Source: Flavobacterium magnum
Lineage (GTDB): Bacteria > Bacteroidota > Bacteroidia > Flavobacteriales > Flavobacteriaceae
DNA length: 64,000 bases
Reading direction: 5' to 3'
Assembly: GCF_003055625.1 (NCBI RefSeq)
Contig: NZ_CP028811.1
Coordinates: 1,736,001-1,800,000, forward strand
Below are positions 44,501 through 53,879 of the stretch, piece by piece. The position numbers were made by a program, and so were the translations under genes. Each line of letters opens with the position of its first letter. The first letter of the stretch is position 1. The notes below the pieces were generated by a model. That model was not told where the DNA came from. It ran no database searches and saw only the letters and a list, made by a program, of their open reading frames with translations.

Positions 44501-47500
44501 CCGCAACAAATCCTTCCGGACAGCTCCGGGCTGTGCTGGAAGAGTGTAACCGCCGGTTATTCGACGAGTGCGTCCATCAGGCCTGATGGCACTTTGTGGA
44601 CCTGGGGTAATGGAGGTACCGGTTCATTAGGTACCGGTAATGGTGCGTATCTCGGAAATCCTACCATGGTGGGTACTGCGGCCTGGTCGATGGTAAGTAT
44701 GGGTTCAGATTCTTTAAGTGACAATTATACGACAGGAATCCAAAGCGATGGCACCCTTTGGGCTTGGGGCGGAAATTTCAGTGGACAGTTAGGCACCGGT
44801 GGCTCCGTTTCTGATTATACTTATGCACCCACTCAGGTAGGTAGCGAAGCCAACTGGAAATGGGTCAATTCAGGAAAAACACATACGGCCGCAATCAAGA
44901 CGAATGGAACCCTATGGGCCTGGGGGCTTAATACCTATGGTCAGGTCGGCGATGGATCTACAACGACCCGTGTAACTCCGGTTCAGGTGGGCACTGCGGC
45001 CGATTGGAAAACTGTGGTCTGTGGCGCCGATTTTACGACAGCAATCAAAACAAATGGTACGTTGTGGGCGTGGGGAAGAAACCTTAACGGCGTCTTCGGA
45101 AACGGCACTACGACCAATTCAGCAGTCCCGGTGCAAATCGGTACGGCAACCGACTGGAAAAGCATTTCCCGTGCCGGATCCACTACGCTTGCCTTAAAAA
45201 CAGATGGTACCTTATGGGCATGGGGCATCAACGATAAAGGTCAGGTGGGTAACGGAACTACCGCTACACAAATCACTCCTGTCCAGATTGGTACCGCGAC
45301 ATGGCAATCCATTTCAGCAGGCATCAAACACAGCCTTGCCATCAGCACTGATGGTACATTGTGGGCGTGGGGAGACAATAGCTACGGACAACTTGGCGAC
45401 AACACCATTGTGAACAAATCCATTCCGACGCAGGTCGGGGTAAACAACAACTGGACTTCTATCGGTACCGGATTTACGCACTCGATGGCAACGACCTCTG
45501 ATGCGTCCCTGTACTCCTGGGGTGAAAATGCTTATGGTCAGCTTGGACTAAATAATCCGGGCAACACAAACCGTGTGCCGGCTTATGTGACTTGTGTCAG
45601 CGGATGTACGAAAGCATCCAATGGCCTGTACCCGACTGCTACTTTTACACCCGCATACACTAACGCTGCGGAAGCGATTTCAACCTTCTGCAAGACCGGA
45701 GAGTATTCGAATGTAAATATCCTTGCCAACCGTTCTTATATATTTACATCAAGCGTGGCCACCGATTACATTACCATTACAGATGCGTCGGGCAACCAGA
45801 TCTACGCCAGCGGTTTTACGCCATTTACCTGGTACTCCGCAGATAAAACGGGTGTTGTACGATATTATCTCCATACCAACACCCTTTGTTATAGCGATTT
45901 TACAACTAGAACCAGAAGTATTACCACGGTTGACCCGACCGTAAGCTGCAGTGCGGTAGCAAACCTGACATCAAGCCTTCCGGCCAATAATGCAGTGAAA
46001 GTGAACTGGACAGTGGTAAGCGGCAATCCTGCCGGATTTGAGATTTGTTTTTCATTGACAAACACGCCACCGACCGAAACATCCAATTATTTCACGGTAC
46101 CTGGCAACCTCAGGAACTACACCAAAACCGATTTGGCAGGGAATACACTGTATTATTATTGGATACGGTCTAATTGCGGCACATCGAAAAGTGTATGGAC
46201 AGCAGGAGGCAGCTTTACAACTTTGGGAACAACTGATTGTCTCTCGGGCACTATAAATTCACCAGGGGAATTTACGCCGGCATACAGCGGAACAACCGAA
46301 TTTGTAAGCGGTTTATCTTCTTCGGGATTCACCACCGGAAAATATGTTAATGTCTATGTGCTTCCCAATAAGGTTCTTACGTTTTCTTCTTCTTCAAGTC
46401 GCGTAATTACCATCACCAGTCCGGACAAGGTCACGGTTTACGCACGTGGGATTGGGTCTTTGACATGGAAATCTGAAAATGTCACCGGAATAGTGCGTGT
46501 ATACCTCCATGAAGATTCCACATGCAGTACGGTACAGAACAGTGCATCCTTGTATCTCACTGCCGAAGCGGCCTGTTTGGCTGTTCCGGCAAATGTTACG
46601 GTGTCTAATTTTGTTGCCAATACCGCTACCTTATCATGGACCGATCCTGCAAATGAAGGCAGTTATGATTATGTGTACAGTACCTCACCCGTCGCACCTG
46701 GATATGCTTATTCCTCGTCTTTCCGATACAGCAGTGGTAATCCGGTGGTGCTTGAGCCGCTGTTGCCTTCAACGACTTACTACTATTGGGTGCGTTCGCG
46801 TTGTGGTTCTTACGCTTTCAGTGACTGGGCCGCGGGCAGCTTTACCACGCAGGCGGTGTTTCTTTGCACCAACGGTCCTCTGTCTGCTGCAGTCCCTAAC
46901 TTTACACCTGCCTGCACCGGCAGTCAGGAATTGCTATCAGGAAGTACCAGTGCCGCTATCTACAATAATATAAATGTAATCCCTTATAAGCAATACACTT
47001 TTTCCACGTCAAGAGCCACCGACTATATCACAATAACCAATGCAGACGGCACGGCACTCATTGCCAGAGGCACTGCGTCGGTTACGTGGATTTCAGGCAT
47101 GACAGGCGTGGTGCGTTTTTATGTACATGCGAATGCCGCTTGTGGCGAAGATGGCCTCTCCAGGTCGAAATACGTGCGCTGCAGCAATCCCCCATGTGAT
47201 GCACCGCCAACCACTGTTGCGACAAACATCACGGCAAATGCCGCCACGATAGAGGTAACGGCCCCGGCAACCCCGTCGACTTACGGGTATGAATATTACC
47301 TGTCCACGAGTCCGAACACACCGTCGTCATCGGTAACCGTTTCCGGCACCATCCCTGCTGGAAGCCTTTCAAAGGAAATTACCGGTTTGAACAGGGGTAC
47401 CAATTATTACTATTGGGTACGCACCGTATGCTATCCGGGGGTGACCAGCAACTGGAATAGCGGCAGCTTCATGACGCCCTGCGACGCGCCATCAGCCGTT

Positions 47501-50500
47501 ACGGTCAGCAATGTAGGTACGACCACGGCAACAGTATCATGGACCACACCGGCATTGGCACCGACCGTAGGCTACCAGGTGTACGTTACGACCAGCACGG
47601 CGGTCCCGGGCACCATGACTATTACCAATACCACCACAAATAATTTCAGGAACTTTACAGCACTTCTCGACGGTACTACATACTATGTATGGGTTCGTTC
47701 GATATGTACCAATAGCGGCGTATGGGTCAGCGGAGGCAGTTTTACCACGCATGCTATGGGTTGCAGGTCCGGAAACATATTCCCGTCAACTACTTTTACA
47801 CCTGCCTGCGATACAGGTTCCCAAATTATAGCTACCAACGCCTGGGCAGGGGAATACACCAATGTAAACGTGCTTCCTGACAGGCAATACGTTTTCGGAA
47901 GTTCTGTCAGTACCGATTTTATCACGATAACCAACCTTGATGGAGGCGTGGTCTACGCTTATGGCACCACGCCGCTGGCCTGGTCTTCGGGCGCAGGCGT
48001 TGAAAGCAATCTGATCAGGTTCTACATCCATACCAATGATTACTGCGGGACTGAGAATGTAAACCGGGTGAGGACGATTGCCTGCCAGGCGCCGGGAAGT
48101 TGTGCTGCACCGCAAGGCTTATCTGCCGGTGAGCTGAAATCGGAATCAGCGCGTATCTCATGGAATATCCCGCTGTTCCCACCGTCGAACGGATACCAGT
48201 TCTATGTGGCTACAGAGAATATCGCCCCTTCAGCGAGTTTCCCGACAACGGATAACACTGCCGGGGAAAATTCCTTCGTAGTGACCGGCCTGACGCCGTC
48301 AACAGCCTATTTCTACTGGGTGCGCTCTGTTTGCGCATCAGGCCCGGGTGCCTGGGTCGCCGGAGGTTCGTTTATGACGGCGGCACCCGGATGTACCAAC
48401 GGAGGCCTGTTCCCGACAGAAACTTTTACGCCACTGCGTACGGGCGAGCCTGAAGTGATCACCAATACGGCCTTTGCGGGATCCTATTCCAATGTAACGA
48501 TGTTGCTGAGCAGGGATTACACGTTCAGCAGTTCCGTGGCTACGGATTATATTACCGTTACTTCCGCTGACGGCAGCGAAATTCTCGCCTACGGTATCAC
48601 GCCGGTCAACTTCCATTCCTATGTGGATGGCGGCACGGTTAGGGTGTATTTCCACACCAATTCGGCCTGTGGCACGGAAAATATCGGCAGGGTCAGAACG
48701 GTTACGGCTTACCCCGATGTCCCTTGCGATGCCCCCACGAATATCAGGACTTCTTTACTGACATCGGAAATGGGACGTATAGCATGGGATGGCACCCATT
48801 GGGCTGAAGTTTATTTCTCTACCGAAAATATCGCACCGTTGGATTCCGATCCTGTCAATGCGACAAGGCTCGCTTATGATTCGACATCGTACAGTGGACT
48901 GCTTCCGAACACGACATATTATTATTGGATCCGTTCGTATTGCGAAGTCAACTGGAGCCAATGGGTTGCCGGAAGTTTTACCACCATCCCCGCAGTGAAC
49001 CCGGGATGTAACGGAGCTCCGTTTGGGCTGTGGCCTGCCGCGACTTTTACACCGGTATGCTCACAAAGCCCCGAACTTATCGCTCCGGACAGCTGGCCGG
49101 GGGAATTTTCGAACGTCGTGGTACTGGATCAAAAGAAATACACTTTCGCCAGTTCCGTTTCCACAGATTATATTACGATTACAAATGAAGATGGTAGCGT
49201 ATTGCTGGCTTCCGGCGTGACGCCCGTCGTATGGCAGTCAGGAAGCTATTCCGGATTGATCCGTTATCATCTGAATACCAATGCGGCTTGTGGTGTGGAG
49301 CAAGTGTCCAGATCAAGGTATATTACCTGTCAGGTTGATTGCGTCATCACGGCATCCGAAAGCGTTACTGCCTGCGAATCGTATGACTGGCATGGTGAAA
49401 ACTATCATGACAGTGGCGATTACACCTATCAAAGCACCGACGAATCGGGATGCATTCATATCGAGACGCTGCACCTCACGATCAATCGCAATACAACGAC
49501 ATCGCTGGATGCAACGGCCTGTGATTCCTATGTGTGGAATGGTGTAACCTATACCGAAACCGGTGATTACACTTATGAAAGCACCAATGCATCGGGCTGC
49601 ATCAACACAGCCAACCTGCACCTTCAGATCAACCACAGCACCGCAACATCGGAAGAGGTCACGGCTTGTGACTCTTATGAGTGGAATGGTCAGAACTATA
49701 CCGAGAGCGGGGATTATACCTACACAGGCACCAATGCCTCAGGTTGTCCGAACGTTGCAACGCTTCACCTGACAATCAACCACAGCACGGCAACGTCTGA
49801 AGAAGCGACCGCCTGCGATTCGTATGACTGGCATGGCCAACGTTACAGGGAAAGTGGCGATTACACTTTCGAAAGTATCAATGCAGCCGGATGTACCCAC
49901 ACCGCGACGCTGCACCTGACCATCAACCCGTCAACGACCTCTGAAGAGACGGCGACGGCATGCGACAGCTACGAGTGGAACGGCCGTGAGTATACCGAAA
50001 GCGGCGACTACACCTACGAGGGCGTGAACGCCTTTGGCTGTACGCATACCTCCACGCTGCACCTGACGGTGAACCGCAGCACCACCACCGATGAGACGGC
50101 AACAGCCTGCGGCTCCTACCTGTGGCACGGTGTGACCTACACCAACAGCGGCGATTATACCTACAGCGGCACGAATGCCACGGGCTGTACCGAGACCGGT
50201 ACCCTGCACCTGACGGTGAGCCACACCGCGGCCCCGACGGCCACGGCGCAGTCGTTCTGCAGCGGCAGCATCTCGAGCCTTACGGCAGCGGGCACCGACA
50301 TCAAATGGTACGCTTCCCCGACAGGAGGTACTGCCCTTGGCGCCGATACGGCCCTGGAGATGGGAACCTATTACGCCAGCCAGACCCTGGGCGGCTGCGA
50401 GAGCGACCGCACTGCGGTCAGCGTGACGGTACAGGTGGGCATGCCATCGGCAGCCTCACCTCAGACTTTCGTATGCGGGGCCAGGAGGACGAACCTCTCG

Positions 50501-52468
50501 GCCACGGGCACCACGCTGAGGTGGTACACCACACCTTCGGGCGGCACGGCCATGGCCTCCTCAGACCTTCTGGCCAGCGGCACCTATTACGTGACCCAGA
50601 CCATCGACGGCTGCCAGAGCTCGAGAAGGGCCGTTGAGGTGATCGTCAATACGATCGCCGCACCGGTGTCAAACGACCAGACCCATTGCTATAACGCTAC
50701 GGTGGCCAACCTTACGGCCAGCGGCACCGACATCAGGTGGTATGCCACCGCCGCAGGCGGTACGGCACTGTCCACGGGCACGCAGCTTACTGCGGGCACC
50801 TACTACGCCTCACAGAAGACGGGCAGCTGCGAGAGCGCCAGGACGGCAGTCCTTGTGACGCTTTCGGGCCCTGCGCTTCCCGATGCGCCACAGGCACAGG
50901 CCTACAACTGCGGATCCAGGAGGACAAGCCTGGTGGCTACGGGCACGGGCCTTAAATGGTACACGTCGCCTATGGGCGGCACCCCGATGCTCTCCTCAGC
51001 GCAGCTCGTTACGGGCCCTTATTATGTGAGCCAGACCATCGACGGCTGTGAAGGCCCGAGGAGGGAAGTATCGGTGACGATCCTGTACCCTTCGGCGCCG
51101 ACCGCCTCCACGCAGTTCTTCTGCACGGCGGCTACGGTGGCAAACCTTTACGCTACGGGCAGCGGCATCAAGTGGTATGCCTCTGAGACCGACACCACGC
51201 CGTTGGCATCGACTACCCCTTTGGTTACGGCTACCTATTACGCCTCACAGACCAATTCGATGATGTGCGAGAGCGCACGCACGGCCGTAGAGGTGATCAC
51301 GGGCGGCGCACCTATGCCTGAGGCGCCCTCACCGCAGACGTTCGTTTGCGGCACCAGGCGTCCAAGCCTTGCGGCTACCGGCAGCGGGCTGGCCTGGTAT
51401 ACGGTACCGAGCGGCGGTACGGCACTGTCCTCTACGGCGGTGCTGTCCACGGGGACTTACTATGTGAGCCAGACCGTCAGCGGCTGCGTAAGCGGGCGCA
51501 GGGCGGTATCGGTTATCATCACCAACCCGTCGGCACCGGCTGCCACGGCGCAGGTATTGTGCTCGGGGTCTACTGTGGCCAACCTGGCGGCGGCCGGCAC
51601 GTCCCTGAAATGGTACACGTCCCAGGCGGGCGGCACGGCACTGGCAACGGGGACGATACTTTCAGGCGGGACCTATTACGTATCACAGTCGGTGGGCGGC
51701 TGCGAGAGCGACCGTACGACGGTCAGTGTGACCATCAACACCGTGGCGATGCCTGATGCGCCCTCGCCGCAGGTCTTCAGCTGCAACGTGAAGCGCCCTG
51801 CCCTTACGGCTACGGGAACCAACCTGTTATGGTATACGGTGGCCACAGGCGGATCGGCGCTGCCCTCGACGGCGCAGCTCGCCACAGGCACCTATTACGT
51901 CTCCCAGACCATCGACGGCTGCACGAGTGCGCGCCGCGCGGTGTCGGTGAGCGTGAATGCTACGGCGCCACCGGCGGTATCTGACCAGTCACTCTGCCAG
52001 GGCAAGCTGGTAAGCGACCTTGTGGCTACGGGCACGGCACTGAGGTGGTATGCCTCGGCGAGCGGCGGGACTTCCCTTGCGGGGTCTTCGCAGCTTACGG
52101 CGGGCACTTACTACGTATCGCAGACCCTCAACGGCTGCGAGAGCCTTCGGGCGGCGGCCAACGTGACGCTGATCTCGTGCATGGTCAGGATGCCTGAGAT
52201 GGTACAGCAGGAAACGCTCTCTCAGGAGGCGGTGGCTGCAGGGTACGGCATCAGGATATTCCCGAACCCGACCTCGTCGCTACTCAACATCAGGTCGGAT
52301 GGCGACTTCAGGGCCGAGCATGTGGTGATCCTGGATTCAGCCGGCAGGGTGGTCCTCGAGCAGAAGGGCACTGAGGTGATCGACGTGTCGCGCTTTGCGG
52401 CAGGGGTATACATCCTTCGGGCGACCTCGGGCGAGAGGCAATACCAGGCGAAATTCGTCAAGGAATAA
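41561..52468 (+). CDS. 3635-aa secreted repeat protein: RCC1, Fn3/CUB-like modules, two repeat families, T9SS type A
   Basis: The signal peptide ends near VSAQ (residue 23). Two RCC1 beta-propeller blocks (about 24-365 and 985-1345) carry IKTDGTLWAWGxNxxGQ-type repeats. Between and after them alternate fibronectin III-like modules (TTYYYWVRS, GGSFTT) and jelly-roll/CUB-like modules (FTPACSGS, SSVATDYITITNADG, YLHTNTxCG). From about 2600 come six 49-residue repeats with ACDSYxWNG, SGDYTY and LHLTIN. From about 2885 come nine Ig-like repeats of about 71 residues (C, WY, GTYYVSQT, GCES). The T9SS type A tail is at about 3560-3635 (IFPNPTSSLLNI, ending KFVKE). It is probably an enormous cell-surface adhesin. 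Codon and GC usage shifts sharply near 49.9 kb. Confidence 0.9.
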   Translation: MKSKITQFLLFAFLSFNFTVSAQCWQSVSTGNGHTGAIKPDGSLWTFGFNAKGQLGINETSDYRTPQRVSGGWKAVSMSGNASLGLKTNGNICYWGDINGTTYLTPQTIGSATDWKSISNGATHFAAIKNDGTLWLWGINTSGQLGDGTTTASVNPKKLGTATNWKMVQCGSSFTTALKTDGTLWAWGSNSIGGFGNGTTTNSSVPVQIGTATDWASISRIAETTLAIKTDGTLWAWGRNSFGQVGDGTFVTRTTPVQIGTSTWKSVCAGGINSFALKTDGTLWAWGNGGDGQLGNNAFGDVYSPVQIGTGNDWTALTSSNTHTLGLKADGSLYGWGSNYSGEIAITPGGFEVYVPTTVYCMPGCTLSTQHSPVSTFIPALTGAPEPIFTDAAGIYSRFQFENSQQYIFTSSIPTDYITLSESVNGVDVYATGPSPFTWSPGTFTTTNNRIRVAVHSGSACGTDTTQRTLSVTATCGKPKNLTSVAGANTATLNWELQGYEPASWDIYFSRTNAAPTATTIGTTVTVAGNLRTYPIAQLNGQTTYYYWIKSTCGANKSAWISGGSFTTLGTQYCTSGSQAPTTNFTPSCTGGQETINTNAWDGEYATVNVIANKLYTFKTSAADYVTIVSTDGSFVYAAGQNPVSWQSPFSGTIRYFIYAGASCGTGNVNRTRYIICENPCGNATDVTASNVTFNSVSLSWTAPATAPAQGYQYYYSTANTAPTAATVPSGSTAAGAVTANVSNLVSGTTYFYWVRTKCSATSLGAWIPGGSFTTPEPCARPTALTITDITPSSATLSWTAASTPPAAGYEIYYSTSIIGPPTINAVTSGLSVSITGLAENTTYYYWVRSNCGTMQGSWIGGSFTTLRRLLCNSSPYFLYPQATFTPACSGSDEVIAADSFAGQYSNVSISANTRYTFRSSVATDYITVTNAEGTAIYASGFSPVTWLSDMNFGVARYYLHTNTSCGAQNVARTKSITCSPQQILPDSSGLCWKSVTAGYSTSASIRPDGTLWTWGNGGTGSLGTGNGAYLGNPTMVGTAAWSMVSMGSDSLSDNYTTGIQSDGTLWAWGGNFSGQLGTGGSVSDYTYAPTQVGSEANWKWVNSGKTHTAAIKTNGTLWAWGLNTYGQVGDGSTTTRVTPVQVGTAADWKTVVCGADFTTAIKTNGTLWAWGRNLNGVFGNGTTTNSAVPVQIGTATDWKSISRAGSTTLALKTDGTLWAWGINDKGQVGNGTTATQITPVQIGTATWQSISAGIKHSLAISTDGTLWAWGDNSYGQLGDNTIVNKSIPTQVGVNNNWTSIGTGFTHSMATTSDASLYSWGENAYGQLGLNNPGNTNRVPAYVTCVSGCTKASNGLYPTATFTPAYTNAAEAISTFCKTGEYSNVNILANRSYIFTSSVATDYITITDASGNQIYASGFTPFTWYSADKTGVVRYYLHTNTLCYSDFTTRTRSITTVDPTVSCSAVANLTSSLPANNAVKVNWTVVSGNPAGFEICFSLTNTPPTETSNYFTVPGNLRNYTKTDLAGNTLYYYWIRSNCGTSKSVWTAGGSFTTLGTTDCLSGTINSPGEFTPAYSGTTEFVSGLSSSGFTTGKYVNVYVLPNKVLTFSSSSSRVITITSPDKVTVYARGIGSLTWKSENVTGIVRVYLHEDSTCSTVQNSASLYLTAEAACLAVPANVTVSNFVANTATLSWTDPANEGSYDYVYSTSPVAPGYAYSSSFRYSSGNPVVLEPLLPSTTYYYWVRSRCGSYAFSDWAAGSFTTQAVFLCTNGPLSAAVPNFTPACTGSQELLSGSTSAAIYNNINVIPYKQYTFSTSRATDYITITNADGTALIARGTASVTWISGMTGVVRFYVHANAACGEDGLSRSKYVRCSNPPCDAPPTTVATNITANAATIEVTAPATPSTYGYEYYLSTSPNTPSSSVTVSGTIPAGSLSKEITGLNRGTNYYYWVRTVCYPGVTSNWNSGSFMTPCDAPSAVTVSNVGTTTATVSWTTPALAPTVGYQVYVTTSTAVPGTMTITNTTTNNFRNFTALLDGTTYYVWVRSICTNSGVWVSGGSFTTHAMGCRSGNIFPSTTFTPACDTGSQIIATNAWAGEYTNVNVLPDRQYVFGSSVSTDFITITNLDGGVVYAYGTTPLAWSSGAGVESNLIRFYIHTNDYCGTENVNRVRTIACQAPGSCAAPQGLSAGELKSESARISWNIPLFPPSNGYQFYVATENIAPSASFPTTDNTAGENSFVVTGLTPSTAYFYWVRSVCASGPGAWVAGGSFMTAAPGCTNGGLFPTETFTPLRTGEPEVITNTAFAGSYSNVTMLLSRDYTFSSSVATDYITVTSADGSEILAYGITPVNFHSYVDGGTVRVYFHTNSACGTENIGRVRTVTAYPDVPCDAPTNIRTSLLTSEMGRIAWDGTHWAEVYFSTENIAPLDSDPVNATRLAYDSTSYSGLLPNTTYYYWIRSYCEVNWSQWVAGSFTTIPAVNPGCNGAPFGLWPAATFTPVCSQSPELIAPDSWPGEFSNVVVLDQKKYTFASSVSTDYITITNEDGSVLLASGVTPVVWQSGSYSGLIRYHLNTNAACGVEQVSRSRYITCQVDCVITASESVTACESYDWHGENYHDSGDYTYQSTDESGCIHIETLHLTINRNTTTSLDATACDSYVWNGVTYTETGDYTYESTNASGCINTANLHLQINHSTATSEEVTACDSYEWNGQNYTESGDYTYTGTNASGCPNVATLHLTINHSTATSEEATACDSYDWHGQRYRESGDYTFESINAAGCTHTATLHLTINPSTTSEETATACDSYEWNGREYTESGDYTYEGVNAFGCTHTSTLHLTVNRSTTTDETATACGSYLWHGVTYTNSGDYTYSGTNATGCTETGTLHLTVSHTAAPTATAQSFCSGSISSLTAAGTDIKWYASPTGGTALGADTALEMGTYYASQTLGGCESDRTAVSVTVQVGMPSAASPQTFVCGARRTNLSATGTTLRWYTTPSGGTAMASSDLLASGTYYVTQTIDGCQSSRRAVEVIVNTIAAPVSNDQTHCYNATVANLTASGTDIRWYATAAGGTALSTGTQLTAGTYYASQKTGSCESARTAVLVTLSGPALPDAPQAQAYNCGSRRTSLVATGTGLKWYTSPMGGTPMLSSAQLVTGPYYVSQTIDGCEGPRREVSVTILYPSAPTASTQFFCTAATVANLYATGSGIKWYASETDTTPLASTTPLVTATYYASQTNSMMCESARTAVEVITGGAPMPEAPSPQTFVCGTRRPSLAATGSGLAWYTVPSGGTALSSTAVLSTGTYYVSQTVSGCVSGRRAVSVIITNPSAPAATAQVLCSGSTVANLAAAGTSLKWYTSQAGGTALATGTILSGGTYYVSQSVGGCESDRTTVSVTINTVAMPDAPSPQVFSCNVKRPALTATGTNLLWYTVATGGSALPSTAQLATGTYYVSQTIDGCTSARRAVSVSVNATAPPAVSDQSLCQGKLVSDLVATGTALRWYASASGGTSLAGSSQLTAGTYYVSQTLNGCESLRAAANVTLISCMVRMPEMVQQETLSQEAVAAGYGIRIFPNPTSSLLNIRSDGDFRAEHVVILDSAGRVVLEQKGTEVIDVSRFAAGVYILRATSGERQYQAKFVKE
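49360..50245 (+). repeat. Six tandem 147-bp coding repeats
   Basis: Each encodes about 49 residues with ACDSY or ACESY, W[NH]G, SGDYTY, a GC pair and LHLTIN. Unit identity is moderate. The last three units are noticeably more GC-rich than the first three. Confidence 0.85.
50233..52170 (+). repeat. Nine Ig-like coding repeats in alternating A-B order
   Basis: Each unit is about 71 codons. Odd units have a C-x4-TVANL-type opening and even units have a CG-x-RR or CNVKRP-type opening, giving A-B-A-B-A-B-A-B-A. The duplication unit is therefore a dimer of roughly 425-430 bases. Confidence 0.8.
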
Positions 52469-52488
52469 TCAAAAAGTATACAGATAAG

Positions 52489-52517
52489 GAAAACCGGGCA
52501 TTGTTCCCGGTTTTTTT
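52489..52517 (+). terminator. Rho-independent terminator of the giant gene
   Basis: AAACCGGG (52491-52498) pairs with CCCGGTTT (52506-52513), followed by more T residues. Confidence 0.9.
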
Positions 52518-52795
52518 ATGGTGTATGGCAAGGTGGATGCGGTACGGGGCGGGAATCGGGATTTGGCGGATGCGCCTGCGGGTGACGCGGCGCCGCGCCA
52601 GCGACCGCAGCAAAGTGCCATGCACTGCGGAGTGCGCGGTCACGGTACGGCGACGGAGGAAGCCGTAACGGGAGGCGCCATAAAAAAAGTAATATACATG
52701 GCTCATCGGTTGTGGTATTATAACTTTCCCACAATCGTTTACAATGGCTTTCCTGTCAGCCCGTTATTTCTTACCTTCATAAAAAATACGATCAT
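52518..52795. other. GC-rich intergenic stretch, no supported gene
   Basis: The first 165 bases (to about 52682) are strongly GC-rich (many CGGCG, GCGCC and CACGG blocks), then the sequence turns AT-rich before the metallopeptidase start. A 93-codon ORF can be read through it, but its composition (AVRGGNRDLADAPAGDAAP) and the abrupt switch to an AT-rich tail make it unconvincing. I see no clear promoter, repeat or RNA, apart from small GGCGCC palindromes. Confidence 0.4.
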
Positions 52796-53617
52796 ATGAA
52801 ATGGTTTGGGCACCGCGAAAGCGGAAATATGGAAGACCGCCGCGGGATGTCGGGCGGCGGAAAGGCAGTGGCCGGAGGCGGGATTCTTGCCGTCATCGCG
52901 GTAATATACAGCCTGCTTACGGGCGCAGACCCTTCACAGTTGTTACAACAGGCGAATCCCGGTACCCAACAGGAGCAAACCCGGGCACTGACGGCACAGG
53001 AGGAGGAAGTTGGCCAGTTTATGCGCGTGGTGCTCGCCGATACGGAAGACGTTTGGTCTGCGCTGTTTCAGGAGCAGGGGATGAGCTATGAGCCGCCCAC
53101 GCTGGTGTTGTTTACCGAAGGCGTCAGTACCGGCTGTGGGTATGCCACGTCAGCCGCAGGACCGTTTTATTGCCCCGAAGACGAGAAAGTGTACATGGAC
53201 ATGGCGTTCTTTACAGAGCTGCAGTCGCGTTTTGGCGCCAAGGGAGGCGACTTTGCCATTGCCTACGTGCTGGCCCATGAGATTGGCCATCATGTGCAAC
53301 ACCTGCTGGGCACATCGGACAAAGTCCACGACCTGCAGCAGCAGACCGATGAAAGCGGTGCCAACAGGCTTTCTGTAGAGCTGGAATTACAGGCCGATTT
53401 CTATGCCGGCGTCTGGGCGCACCACAGCCAACGACGCAACCAATGGCTTGAGGCGGGCGATGTCGAGGAGGCGCTCAGTGCCGCCAATGCGGTAGGGGAT
53501 GACGCGCTGCAGAAACGGCTGCAGGGGCATGTCGTACCGGATTCGTTTACGCATGGGACTTCCGCGCAGCGGATGGCAGCGTTTAAAAAAGGATTCGCGG
53601 GCGGGGATTGGCAGTAG
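52796..53617 (+). CDS. Neutral zinc metallopeptidase, YpfJ family
   Basis: A 273-aa protein. A short glycine-rich N-terminus (GMSGGGKAVAGGG) leads to a TM helix (about 27-42, GILAVIAVIYSLL). The peptidase domain has the zinc motif HEIGHH at 161-166, a GPFYCPEDEKVYMDMAFF segment before it, and LELQADFYAGVWAH (a possible third ligand region) after it. The C-terminus ends SAQRMAAFKKGFAGGDW, typical of the family. It is anchored in the inner membrane with the catalytic part outside the cytoplasm. Its substrate is unknown. It has no operon partner, although the VWA gene follows on the same strand 262 bases later. Confidence 0.93.
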   Translation: MKWFGHRESGNMEDRRGMSGGGKAVAGGGILAVIAVIYSLLTGADPSQLLQQANPGTQQEQTRALTAQEEEVGQFMRVVLADTEDVWSALFQEQGMSYEPPTLVLFTEGVSTGCGYATSAAGPFYCPEDEKVYMDMAFFTELQSRFGAKGGDFAIAYVLAHEIGHHVQHLLGTSDKVHDLQQQTDESGANRLSVELELQADFYAGVWAHHSQRRNQWLEAGDVEEALSAANAVGDDALQKRLQGHVVPDSFTHGTSAQRMAAFKKGFAGGDWQ

Positions 53618-53693
53618 TTTCGTTCCGGTGGGTGCCGGAGTGAATTGTGCGGCCATGACGCCGGTCGATACGCCCCAAAGTCAGCTTGTACGC

Positions 53694-53713
53694 AAGCCGT
53701 TACAGGACGGCTT
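53694..53713 (+). terminator. Hairpin after the metallopeptidase gene, uncertain role
   Basis: AAGCCGT (53694-53700) pairs with ACGGCTT (53707-53713) over a six-base loop. No T-run follows, so it is a weak terminator at best. Confidence 0.35.
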
Positions 53714-53879
53714 CACATTAATATACTATTCAATACGTCGCGTCCGGCTTCAGTCACGCCTTCGTTGCCGGCGGCCTCCGGCACGATGGCTTTTAACCGG
53801 AATACTGCGCCGTCATTTACGAAAGAATTAACATTCGTTTGATAAAGGTTCTTAAGTTTATGAGATAATTTTATTGGCT

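Noticed and set aside
52518..52799. 93-codon ORF after the giant gene
   Set aside because: Its composition switches abruptly from GC-rich alanine/glycine/arginine to AT-rich hydrophobic, it starts inside the T-tract region of a terminator, and no family is apparent.
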